This document shows, in pieces, positions 1-9,035 of a stretch of 41,024 nt of DNA. The notes beneath the pieces are model-generated. The model did not search any database. It saw nothing but the letters and a program-made list of their open reading frames with translations, and was not told the DNA's origin. The position numbers were made by a program, and so were the translations under genes. The DNA lies in NCBI RefSeq assembly GCF_014066305.1, contig NW_023501178.1, positions 1 to 41,024 of the forward strand. The letters are read 5' to 3'. Source of the stretch: Letharia columbiana. Taxonomy: Eukaryota; Ascomycota; Lecanoromycetes; Lecanorales; Parmeliaceae. How positions within the stretch are numbered: position 1 is the stretch's first letter; every line of letters begins with the position of its first letter.

Positions 1-365
1 ACAAACCGGTCGTCCTTCTCTGGAGCGTCCATAATCGTCATGAAGGCGTGTAGTACTGCCACCGCCAACCCAACCATGCTGCCGACTTCTTCTCTTGTTC
101 TCTTGCTTTCCAGCTTGGTTTTCAAGAGTCGATCCAGGAACTTTACGGGTATTGCGCGCCAGCATTGTTCTATCACTGTACGTGTGCCCTCCTCTTCTGT
201 GCCACCTTGTTGGCTGAGTTCCTGTTCAAGAACAGGCTTCAATAGGGCCAGCCCAACAAAACGGGAGGTATCATCCTTTGCTCTGAGTAACTCCAATGCC
301 TTTTCGAGCTCTTTGGTGGGGGCATTGATGGCTGGTGGTTGGGTTTTTTCGGATTTTTGCGCCAT
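1..365 (-). CDS. Neurochondrin family protein, 5' part (runs off the window)
   Basis: Translating the minus strand from the ATG at 365 gives an uninterrupted frame of about 121 codons to the left edge of the window. Residues 20-40 contain LLRAKDDTSRFVGLALLKPV, followed by a CWRAIPVKFLDRLLK stretch and a GLAVAVLHAFMTI helix. This matches the N-terminal helical repeats of fungal neurochondrin-like proteins as I know the family. These are alpha-helical, ARM-like scaffold proteins, and the role of the fungal members is poorly defined. The start is chosen because it lies about 20 residues before the first conserved helix. The frame stays open a little further upstream but without another ATG close by. 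The gene is transcribed divergently from the bL12m gene at 782 with about 416 bp between the two starts. The 3' part lies outside the window, so domain completeness cannot be judged. Confidence 0.85.
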   Translation of the reverse strand, partial: MAQKSEKTQPPAINAPTKELEKALELLRAKDDTSRFVGLALLKPVLEQELSQQGGTEEEGTRTVIEQCWRAIPVKFLDRLLKTKLESKRTREEVGSMVGLAVAVLHAFMTIMDAPEKDDRF

Positions 366-781
366 ATTTTCTTTGATGGGATGCTGCTGTGAGAATTCAA
401 GGGTGCCGTCTCTGGGCGTTTTGGTCTGCAGGCTGAGCATTATGCTGAGGAGGGGGCTCCTCTCGTTCTCCGTTCAGGAAATCACGGATGAGGGCTCTGG
501 TGTTTGGATACTTATGCGAAAAGTTGGCCAAACTGTCCCAACAGTGGAACGCACCCCATGCAATGACTGCAAGCTGTATGATCTCATACTCCTGCTTTGA
601 TAGATAGAGCTCCATAACGTACCAATGCTTGAATCGCAAACAGTAATTTCAAGGTGAACTGTAAAACTGTTAGTTCATTGACCGATGTTCAACCGAGATC
701 GCGCTAGTGAAATGTAAAGAATCAGTGGACCAAAAGCTTTGACAAAATCTCCGCGACATCTAACCATTGCACCGATTGACG
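366..781. promoter_or_regulatory. Divergent intergenic region between the neurochondrin and bL12m genes
   Basis: About 416 bp separate two head-to-head starts (365 minus and 782 plus), so this stretch must hold both promoters and both 5' UTRs. The right-hand 60 bases before the bL12m ATG are mixed AT-rich sequence. I see no convincing TATA box or repeated operator. Part of it is covered by the small ORF at 397-615. Confidence 0.5.
397..615 (-). CDS. Small ORF upstream of the neurochondrin gene (uORF or separate small protein)
   Basis: This is an ATG-initiated frame of 72 codons. It begins MELYLSKQEYEIIQLAV and ends in a polar Pro/Gln-rich tail. It lies in a different frame from the neurochondrin start and stops about 31 nt before it, so it could be an upstream ORF in that mRNA, an upstream exon, or chance. 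The first 45 residues look protein-like, with a mix of aromatic and charged residues. I recognise no domain. The longer version of this frame (to 639) would need a TTG start and is not preferred. Confidence 0.25.
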   Translation of the reverse strand: MELYLSKQEYEIIQLAVIAWGAFHCWDSLANFSHKYPNTRALIRDFLNGEREEPPPQHNAQPADQNAQRRHP

Positions 782-1441
782 ATGTCCCTCTCCTCTACAT
801 CTACTGCACGCTGCTGCGCGCGGGCACTACGCAACTCTTCAAGACCAAGACCACCATGTCCCGCCTCTTCAGTGGCCTCACAACGCCAACGAAGAGTGCC
901 ATCGCGGCGTTGGGAATCCACAGCAGCAGCAGCATCTACGAATCCTAAGGTGTCTTCCATAGTCGACCAAATAAGTCAATTGACTTTACTGGAGACTGCA
1001 GATCTCGTTTCCAACCTCAAGGTCAGTCACCTCGCATTTTAGCCGGAGATTTGCACGCACCTACTCCTCCTGCGAGCTCCCACAATCCGAAAGCTAACGC
1101 TGTCCCGCTGTTCTCAGTCTCGCCTCAACATCCCCGACATGCCCATGGGTGGGTTCTCCGCCGCTGCAGCGCCTGCAGCCGCTGCACCCGTCGAAGAAGA
1201 AGAAGCCGCCCCAGCAGCGCAAGAAAAGACCCTGTTCGCCCTCACACTCAAGTCGTTCGATGCGGCGGCAAAGCCGAAAGTTATCAAAGAGATCAAGAGC
1301 ATGCTGGGCCTGAGTTTGGTGGATAGTAAGAAATTTGTGGAGAGTGCGCCGAAGCAGATGAAGGAGGGAGTACCGAAGGACGAGTCGGAGAAGATCATTG
1401 AGACGATGAAAGGCCTCGGGGCTGTGGTTACTATGGATTGA
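782..1441 (+). CDS. MNP1: Mitochondrial large-subunit ribosomal protein bL12m (L7/L12)
   Basis: Two exons, 782-1021 and 1118-1441, join in phase 0 to encode 187 residues. The 96-nt intron has donor gtcagt, a CTAAC branch point at 1094-1098 and acceptor ctcag. Residues 1-50 are rich in Arg, Ser and Ala with almost no acidic residues, as in a mitochondrial targeting peptide. Residues 60-86 read SSIVDQISQLTLLETADLVS and on to RLNIPDMP, the bL12 N-terminal dimerisation helix. An Ala/Pro/Glu hinge (about 88-115) follows, then the C-terminal domain from KTLFALTLKSFDAAAKPKVI to GLGAVVTMD. The protein forms the mitoribosome stalk that recruits translation GTPases. The first in-frame ATG at 782 is used. 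An upstream TTG at 767 is in frame but unlikely. The spliced junction LVSNLK/SRLNIPDMP matches the usual family order, which confirms the intron. Confidence 0.95.
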
Positions 1442-2595
1442 GAGGAATTTTTAGGTGCTACGGTGTAGGAGATGGCGAAGATGCATCATTGCGCGGAGTT
1501 TGAGCCATGTACATGTACGGCAAGCATTAAAGGCATTGTTCTGGAGCATCCCTTCAGACGCCTCTTCCCGGCAGTTGACCTTTTCATCATCTCTTCCTTT
1601 TCTGAAAGTGAGCGCTTTCATCAAGCTTCAGCAACGCCTTTTTGATCTTTCGCCGTGGTCCGTTGCTGCTAAACCGCAACTCTCGGTCTTTGCGCTACTG
1701 TATCAATCATCGAGTTTTTTGGACTCTGGATGACAGAGAAAAATCGACAAGTGAAATCCTTCTGCCGGCGACACTGATTATTGGGGCTTCCTTGCTTTTC
1801 AGTATGGCTGTAAAGCTTGGAAAGGCTTCATGTAGCCTCTGATGGCTATTATATCTGAAAAGCACCCAAGCTTTGAAATAGGAGTAACTGAACTGACAGG
1901 CTACTGCAGTTGCCACAGATCGAGCGACCAAGAAGCTGGGACTTCTGGTCCGAGGCGTTCATGAAGTAACTATCTTGGCTGCAACCTAGCTTGGCTTTAG
2001 CCAGATCCTAGAACAAAACCGCCGGGCTTCCAACAATGGTAATAAGGGTTCGACTCCCACTGGAGCGCGGAGTTTGCACCGCTTCACCTTGATCGGAGAC
2101 TTGTTCCAGGACACGGAACAGAAATGGCTGGAGCTCAGCTGAGGGTCGCGTGGTGGATCGACAAAAGATGCTGAAGGCCCTTCCGTATCTGTAAGCAGCC
2201 GGCATAGCAATGCTCCAGGGTTGCCGATGCAGCGAGCTGCACATCGAGCTTGCGTGAAAGAGGGGTAGCACGCCGGTGGAGGAGTTTGGAAATCAATCAT
2301 CGTTCGATGACTGATCTTCAGACCCTTAGAGACGACCTGTCGTCAACAAGTTAAAATAAAGCGTTTCTCGGAGTAAGCTTGCAAGAATGGTGTAGTGCGA
2401 AAAATTTATTGTATGTCTTGTGATGTATGTTAGGAGATGGATTCCACCTCAATAATGGCTACATGCCTAACGACGAGGCAGCACTTGACGGCACTGACAC
2501 CTGTGAGGACTACGACAACTTAATGTCACTCCACAAGACAGTCGAAGAACTCGATAATGGCATTGCTAAGCAGGTTCTCAACAGCAACATGTGGT
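1442..2595. other. Intergenic region, no supported gene
   Basis: The 3' UTR of bL12m must start here. Open frames on both strands reach only about 100 codons and show no recognisable motif. A short frame at 2427-2603 on the plus strand (58 codons, ATG start, containing EDYDNLMSLHKTVEELDNGI) looks protein-like but is isolated and partly opposite the copia relic. At 2045-2057 there is a GGGTTCGACTCCC sequence resembling a tRNA T-arm, but no tRNA can be built around it. Confidence 0.4.
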
Positions 2596-2649
2596 CAAAA
2601 TGACTGCAGAGCGTGTAGCGGACGCAATGAACCAAGCAAGGGGTCTCAG

Positions 2650-3150
2650 TAATCGTGCCACGCAATGAGCTCGTTCCTCGTGCGTAGCACGATCGTTTTG
2701 ATCAACGACGATGGTCTTCAATGCTCTCCCATGGCCTCCCGTGTTGCCTCCGCCCAATGTCCATCCATACATACAACAAATCAAAAACTGGGCGGTACCA
2801 ACATCGCCCCGGCTATGGTGCTCGCCGTCCTGTTACAACTCTCAGACATCCCGTTCTGGTATGCGTTGTACGTGATGGTAAACTCTCCCACAACGCCCAT
2901 TTCCTCACTCTCGTTCTCGGTGGACTGGTACCCCTCGGCGTTCTCTGTTCGAATGATATTCACCGGCTTGTAGTCTTCCAACCAAGAGCACATGCTCTGA
3001 CCTCGTGTATCAAGACATTCTCGTACTTCCGCCTCTAGAGGCCACAGGGCGGAGTCCTGCGGCTTTCGACGAGGGAGAATGTCAAAAGCTGATACGGCAT
3101 CTATGCCATCTTTTCTCTTCGCATCATGGTCTGGGTTTGACGAGGAGGAT
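2650..3150 (-). mobile_element. Ty1/copia retrotransposon integrase relic
   Basis: The minus strand holds an open frame from about 3150 to 2784. It includes KPVNIIRTENAEGY, a short gap, then EEMGVVGEFTITYNAYQNGM and SESCNRTASTIAGAML. This is the familiar end of the copia integrase core (the D-N-G-x-E-Y block, then the Y-x-x-Q-N-G-V-x-E-R-x-N-R-T block and an A-R-A-M-L helix). The integrase DNG is DNG-like only (ENAEG), and the frame breaks after PPSF. The next family block (FWAEA-like, read HWAEATREAMG) continues in another frame near 2735-2700. I see no gag, reverse transcriptase, RNase H or LTRs. This is therefore a decayed fragment, not an active element. The boundaries are approximate. 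Confidence 0.6.
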
Positions 3151-3501
3151 TAATGCGGTGGATCTTGTAGTCAGTGAGTCTCGATCCTTTTTGTATGTTC
3201 AAGGATTGCTTGCTTGGGATTAAGTCAAGGTGTGGGAATGTTTGAATGCGGTTGTCTGATTTGGGGTTGGGCATTAGGAAAAGAAACAAGCGCTAGGGCC
3301 AATACAAGCCTTGAATCCTATGGCCGAAGCTTCAAGGTACTCTTGAGGATCAAGAAGAGTGTGATGTGAGTGGTCTGCAGTGAGCATGAGCGGTTTGACG
3401 GCTTAAGATCTCCTTTGACTTATCTCCCTCGTGGAAACAGCCGAAAAAGCTCGTTATGTGAACAATAGAATATCAACATCCCACACTCTCTCGGGCCCCT
3501 C

Positions 3502-5285
3502 TCACCGTCTCTCAAGATTCGCGTGCAGTTTGTGCTGCCTCATGAACAAGCTCGAGACAGACGCCAGGACACTAAACCCACAGACAACAATAAAAACACC
3601 TTGAACAGCTTCCATGTAATCCTGCTGCACCAGTCCCCTCAACTCTGCCGGTAGCCGGCCAATCTCGTCGAAATCCTCCCTGATCTTATCAATGATCCCC
3701 TCGGCATCTGCCACGCTACCGATACTTCTATGCAATTTGACGCGCAGCAGATTCTGAAAAGTAGCGGATGCTATCGTGAGGCCGATGACAGAGCCAGTCG
3801 ACCTGAAGGCGAATCCGGCTGATGTGACCACTGCTTGGTGTTCTTGCTCCACAGCACTGACGAGAGCGATGAGGGTAGTTACCAGGATGCCGCCGACACC
3901 TACGCCGAACACGGCTAGGTAGATGAAAGGATACACGGTTGGTGTATTCGCGTTCATCGTCACTGTGAGCGCGGTGGAAAGTACAAGTAGTGCGTGAGAA
4001 CATTTGTCGAGGTAGTAGTAGTTGCCCGTCGCTTTCATGATGAGGCCTGCAGCAAATGCCCCAACCGCTGCGCCAGCGCTAAACGGAATGAATCGCAGGC
4101 CAGCTTCGGTGGGCGATTTGCCGAGAAGTTGTAGATAGACGGGCATGAAGTATGTGAGGCCGAAGTACGCCATGAATACGAACCAGTAGCTGAGACAGGC
4201 AGAGGCGACGGTACGGTTAAGGAGGAGTCGGATCGGGATGATGGGTTCGAGTGCCCTGTTTTCTTCAACGTAGACAAAGATGGAGAGAAATACTATAGAT
4301 AGTGGTAGCGCGGTCAAGACTAGAGGGTGAGTCCAGGGCAGGACATTGCCTCCCGTATTCAGACCCAGGAGGAAGAGCACCAGAGCACAGGTCAGAGTGA
4401 ACGATCCCAGGTAGTCGACACGTTTCAGCGCTGACCTCTCGCTTATCTTGACAGGGACTTTGACGGTGAAGAACACCATCACGGCACCAACTATCACAAA
4501 GGGTACTTGCACCAAAAAGGCAACCCTCCATCCTGCTAACTCGTTGATCCAGCCACCCAACAAGCCTCCAATCCCAGACCCGGCACCGATGATGATGTTT
4601 CCGATACCTTGCAGCACGCCTCGTTTCCTCAGGGGCACCAGGTCACCAGCGACGAACATGCAGATCGTGACCGTTGCTCCGCCTCCTAAGCCAGCAATGG
4701 TGCGGCCTGTGATGAGGACCCATTCGCTCGGAGCCACGCCACAGAGCAGAGTTCCCAGACCGAAAACGAAATTGCAGACCAGAAGACCTTGGCGGCGGCC
4801 AAAGATGTCTGTGAGGCGGCCACTGAGGGGTTGAGTGACGGATTGGCCAATCAGGTAGGCTGAACCGATCCAAGAAAGCGTCTTGAGTGAGGAGAAGGAG
4901 CTTGAAATTGGGACCAAGAGGGTTGCAACGATTGTTGAATCTGTGTAAGTATCTGCTTGAGTCGTCTTTTCCACGAGAAAACGAAAGAATCCAAGTATCG
5001 ATGAAAGGAAAAGGTATTGAAGTACTGACCAACAGCTATCAAAACCACACCAACCTAAGCAAATCAGCCTCAAGCTCCCAAATGGGTATTCAGGGCACAA
5101 GCTACCCATATACTGCCCATAATCAAAGCTAACCTGGCGTTGGATAGCTGCTCATGTCGTGAAGGCAAGGAATTTGAAACTCCCCATTCGCCATCGTCAT
5201 GAGGTTTGCCCTCGGCAGGCACGTTTTGAGCATCATTCGCTTGTCTGAGAAGGGGACTTCGCTCGCTGGGCTTCGACAGCGACAT
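3502..5285 (-). CDS. MFS transporter, DHA2/14-TM type (vacuolar amino acid or drug exporter-like)
   Basis: Three exons on the minus strand (5285-5106, 5054-5030, 4940-3502) give 547 residues. The middle exon is only 25 nt. Introns are 51 nt (gtagct...cttag) and 89 nt (gtcagt...cacag). Splicing restores the first membrane helix as MGSIWVGVVLIAVDSTIVAT, with the conserved TM1 Asp and the STIVAT block. Motif A follows in IGQSVTQPLSGRLTDIFGRR, then a GLGGGATVTICMFVAGDLVP helix and GWRVAFLVQVPFVIVGAVMV, the usual DHA2 motif C/D region. Many further helices follow. The cytosolic N-terminus carries SERSPLLRQ, a dileucine-like acidic/Leu signal often seen in vacuolar transporters. The closest relatives as I remember them are fungal Vba/Fnx-type carriers. 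The substrate cannot be read from sequence. An in-frame GTG at 5330 precedes the ATG but is not needed. Confidence 0.88.
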
Positions 5286-5992
5286 TGATGAGTTGACGAT
5301 GGCATGTTCAGAAATGGACGGGGATATCACGGGTTATCAAAAGAGCGAATGCTCGGATTTGGAGCTGCCATTGTAAACGCTTAAGAGCTTCACCTAATCA
5401 AGCGAATGTGTGGTGCGCTTGTGCGATCTCGCTTGGTCAGATTACCGTGCATATTACACCATCAGCTACTCGTGGTTAGGCTCGACTTTGGCGCCCCAAC
5501 GAATTTGCCGCTCGTTTCCATGACGCATGATTAGCACTTCACTACAAGATATTCATGGCGGTAATGACGACGTGACTCGAAAGCTTGAACATTGGGATCA
5601 GCGGCGTAGCACGTTGTATCAGTCTGTAAGCGTGAAGAAGCTGGCCTGGGGAGATACTTGTACACTATTGCTGAACATCCTCGAAGTCTTTCACCCTCTC
5701 ATTCACCTACATGAAGAGGCGGGATTTCCAACAGCGGTAGGGTCCATGTAAGTTAGTGGACTAAGGTGGGTGCCCATCAATGGTAGCAGTGATGACGTAT
5801 TGATACTCCGTAGAGCGGTTCCACCTATGGATGCAGGCCTAGATGTTCTGTCAGCCAATGAGGGTTGGAATGACCTTTCGAATAGAGCTGATACCCGCCC
5901 TGAGATTGAACCAGTTCTGTAAACCGGACCGCATGAGCGGCGAGCTGGGCCCCATTGTTTCGCCTCATGGGCTTTCCCGCCTATGTCAAGGG
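5286..5992. other. Intergenic region upstream of the MFS gene
   Basis: It should contain the MFS promoter. A plus-strand ATG frame at 5527-5751 (74 codons, starting MISTSLQDIHGGNDD) has no recognisable domain and sits alone, so I do not call it a gene. No TATA box or repeat stands out. Confidence 0.35.
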
Positions 5993-6311
5993 ATCTCATA
6001 CACATAAATTCCGTTTCGATACATGTACACTACCTCAGTAATCTCTCGCACCCTTGACCGTTGAAGAAGTCGGACCCGTGTCCTATAGGACTATCTCAAA
6101 ACACAGCAACTTTGATATGCACTGAATTCATAGAATCTCATACATAATAGAAAACCCTTTTTGATGCATGTACATATCCTTAGCAATCCCTCGCACTCGT
6201 GACTATTGGAATAGTCGGACCCGTTTCTGCAGAGTGGTCTTAGAACACGGCAACTTTGATCTGCACTGCAACCTTTGATATTCAAGTACTGGGACCCGGT
6301 TTCTGCAGAAT
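5993..6311. repeat. Tandem duplication of a ~135-bp unit with a partial third copy
   Basis: Unit 1 runs about 5993-6125 and unit 2 about 6135-6269, offset by 142-144 bp. Both start with ATCTCATACA, share CATGTACA, AATC(T/C)CTCGCAC and GTCGGACCCGT, and end with GCAACTTTGAT(A/C)TGCACTG. A partial third copy carries GGGACCCGGTTTCTGCAGAAT at 6291-6311. The copies differ by scattered substitutions and small indels, so the duplication is old. No coding frame is maintained. Confidence 0.8.
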
Positions 6312-7012
6312 CAATCCAAGAAAATGCAGCATCAAAATGCATCAAAAAATGGCCCCATACCTTTACGAGTGTCCAAAGGCTAGTGCCTTAAAGAAGTTCC
6401 TCGCCAGAAAAAATGTTTGATATGGTAACCGATCTGATGGGAATGATCCCAATGTTTCTCCCCCGGGTGCTCACACGCCTGTGAATTGGATGTCCGAACG
6501 GGTGACATACTCAAACTAGTCTTCCGTTTTCTCCAGAGTCAAAGGTTTGTCTTGTTTGATCTCACCACGGGCCACACGCTTGTACAAACCGAGAACCGGC
6601 CAGGATCCGGTACCTGCAGCTGGCTTGTGTGGCAAACTGCGGCGGTGAGAAATGGCAAAATCAGGCGCCTAAGATTGGCGGAGACACAGTCTCACGTACA
6701 ATAGTATCATTGGGTTGACAGCTTCCAAAGATTTCACTGTGTCGAGCCTCGAGCGTCTCTGTGTTTCGTCGCCCGGTGACATGGGAAGAAAAACCAAGTA
6801 GATTGAGCAGGCGGCTCGACTAAGACTGGTATGGATGTCGAGATTACTTCCCGGACTCGCTACTGTCTTGCGATCAATGTGTAGTCAGTCTGGAGCTTGA
6901 AGTGAGATGCAAGTGGCTGTTAAATAAGCCTGAAATCGCATGCTTATCATGTTCCGCGTATCCTGCGAAACAATTGGAATTGCATGAAACTGGCAATGAC
7001 GGATCTATCTAG
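6312..7012. other. Intergenic region, nothing recognised
   Basis: No ATG-started frame with convincing protein character. The longest frame (6486-6704) begins with TTG. Base composition is ordinary, and I see no repeats or RNA gene. Confidence 0.35.
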
Positions 7013-8269
7013 TTACGCCCCCGTGTCGTTCTTGTCTTTTTCGACCATGAGGCTTTTCCACCTGAAGTAGAACTCAAACGCGCCCGACCCATTTCTTACC
7101 AGCCCTACCCAGCGAGGCTCACGCTGCTTGGCGAAGTGCGGCACATTACTCAGCCCAAGTCTAGCCAGCTTCTCCCGGTCCCATACGCTGAAGCCAAGAC
7201 CCCAAAACGGCTCGAAGTCAGCACGCTCAAACGGCTCGAAGCCGGAACCATGAAGTGTCCTATCGAATGATTGGTGAATCAATTGAAGCGTGCTGACTCC
7301 TGGACTGCTGCGACTGAGATGCATTGTAGTTTGGCGCCATTTGGTTGACACGTAATCGTGGTAGGGAATAGGTTTCGGTACAGTCACAAATTTCGGCTCC
7401 AGGTCGGGAAGCCTAGATAAGTGCGGTGGGCGAGCTGATAGCGTTGTTGTTGCATCCGAGGATTCACACAGAAATTCATAGATACTGTCCATCTCGTCAA
7501 GCTCCTATAAGCATTTGAACCCACCCCAGAGGCGGTGCGGTCCTTCGTTCTTGAGCAGGTGCCATACTTGATTAGGAATGGCTAGGCTTGGTCTGGTGAT
7601 CGTCACCAGGTCGAAGTAGAACTGTAGACGCCACAAGGCCCGGTAGACCCGTTGTTCTTCAATCCACGAAGGATGGCCGCACTTAAGTGGTCGTAGGGGC
7701 GGCCTTCGGGAAGCTTCCCGCAGTAGCCTTTAATGTCGCACAGCTCATCAACGAGGTGGGATGGCTTGATACTGTTCGCCCTGCCCAGGAACTCCTCGAA
7801 GAAGGATGTGGAGATCTGTTGCACATGGCTGGCGGACTTGGTAAAGCTTCTGGCCGCTGATAATGATACGTTGCGTTGGAAATTGGGTTGGCACCGGCGT
7901 TTTTGTCGAGCGCATAGGTGGCTAGGAGGTTGTCAAGGGCCTCAAGAGAATCAAGTTCACCACCTATATTCGAGTGATCGGAACGTGTGATTACAATTGT
8001 ACGTAGTAGCTGCTGTAGCTGGGGTACGTAGTTGGACAGCACGGCCTCTATAATCTTTAGTATTTTTCGAAGATGATGTTTGCGGCTGGTGAGGATTGTA
8101 GTAGGTAGTTGAGCGTAGACAGGTCTCCGATGCCCTCAAAGACCATGAGAGGCAGAGGCGCTGGAAGCGTGCTGAACGGATCCGGGCATGTTGAGAGATA
8201 TGGGAGGATTGGTCCATCACCACATGATTCTCGAGTCAGCGCGGCAAAGAGAATTTCGGTTGGGTACAT
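7013..8269 (-). pseudogene. Broken gene for a fungal F-box-type/uncharacterised protein (~410 codons)
   Basis: Successive minus-strand frames read as one protein. 8269-8057 starts MYPTEILFAALTRESC and contains LMVFEGIGDLSTLNYLLQSS. About 8050-7880 carries IIEAVLSNYVPQLQQLLRTI. About 7880-7640 carries FFEEFLGRANSIKPSHLVDE and the start of an ILRGLK segment. About 7650-7500 carries RVYRALWRLQFYFDLVT, and 7492-7013 contains MDSIYEFLCESSDATTT and continues to ENDTGA-like Lys/Asp residues. Connecting them needs three frameshifts (near 8055, 7885 and 7655) and passes one in-frame TAG near 7510. The arrangement (a short helical segment asking how a list of sites is done, an LLRTIV helix, then an E-x-R-V-Y-R-A-L-W-R-x-Q helix) is common in large uncharacterised F-box-like families of Pezizomycotina. 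That assignment is inference. An alternative is that some breaks are unusual introns, but no GT...AG pairs of workable length restore the frame. The last 159 codons remain an intact ORF. Confidence 0.6.
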
Positions 8270-8449
8270 TAAGGTCGGCAGGGGGTTTTTCGTAATGGTC
8301 TATGTAGGCTAATTATGTAACAAGAATACCATAAGTATCATTTATAAATAAAGATTTATTACAAGATTCAACGTATCTACCCTGAAATCCTCTTGAAGAA
8401 TCTTCTCATATCAATTATTTTTCAATCTCATAATATCGTGGCTTAAGTA
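8270..8449. other. AT-rich transition into the RIP island
   Basis: A short stretch of rising AT content between the broken gene and the inverted repeat. It has no frame or motif that I can name. Confidence 0.4.
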
Positions 8450-8655
8450 CTGGCCGGAAAGGTATGATATGATATGGGATATTAACCTGCCATACCATAC
8501 TCTAATATAATATAGGTTATTGAGATTTACATAATCCCATACCTAATATAGTATGGGATCTTGGCGGTATATATTACGATATAATATATCTATGGGATTA
8601 TATTATAAAATAATATATATATAGAATATCTCGATTAGAATTTCTATATTTAGAA
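8450..8655 (+). repeat. Left terminal inverted repeat of the RIP island
   Basis: The outer 21 bases match the right end with one difference. The central part (about 8471-8550) is diverged and contains several CCATAC/GTATGG motifs. The inner 100 bases match again. The partner is at 20360-20565. Confidence 0.7.
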
Positions 8656-9035
8656 GTAGTTATTCTAATTATTATTCTAGTTAATAACTACGCTAAATTA
8701 ATAAGATATAGAATTAAATATAATTATATTTTATTACTCTATATATATAAAAGAAAGCGAGTTATATTTACTAATAATAAGAAAAGCTTATCTTTCTCTA
8801 ATACTAATTACGCGAAATCCGCCGGCACTTTATAATTAAAGCTATCGACGATGATTTTATACGCCTATTATATATTTTCGATATCGCTATCTAATATAAA
8901 ATTATGCGTATTATAATTATAGCCTTTTTACTAAATCGCTAATTTAGAAAAGTTAATATATCTCTTAATATTCTCTTAAAAGTATTATAGCTTAATATAA
9001 TAAGTTATATTTCTTTAAGCTATCTTCTCGCGATA

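Noticed and set aside
40..600. Long plus-strand frame of 186 codons at the left edge
   Set aside because: It is the antisense of the neurochondrin 5' part, whose minus-strand translation matches a known family, and its own sequence is Ser/Cys-rich without motifs.
2040..2060. GGGTTCGACTCCC, resembling a tRNA T-arm
   Set aside because: Only three base pairs of stem form, and no D-arm, anticodon arm or acceptor stem is found within 90 bases on either strand.
3728..5048. Several minus- and plus-strand frames inside the MFS gene
   Set aside because: They overlap the transporter frame that has continuous membrane helices and family motifs; the others are shadows.
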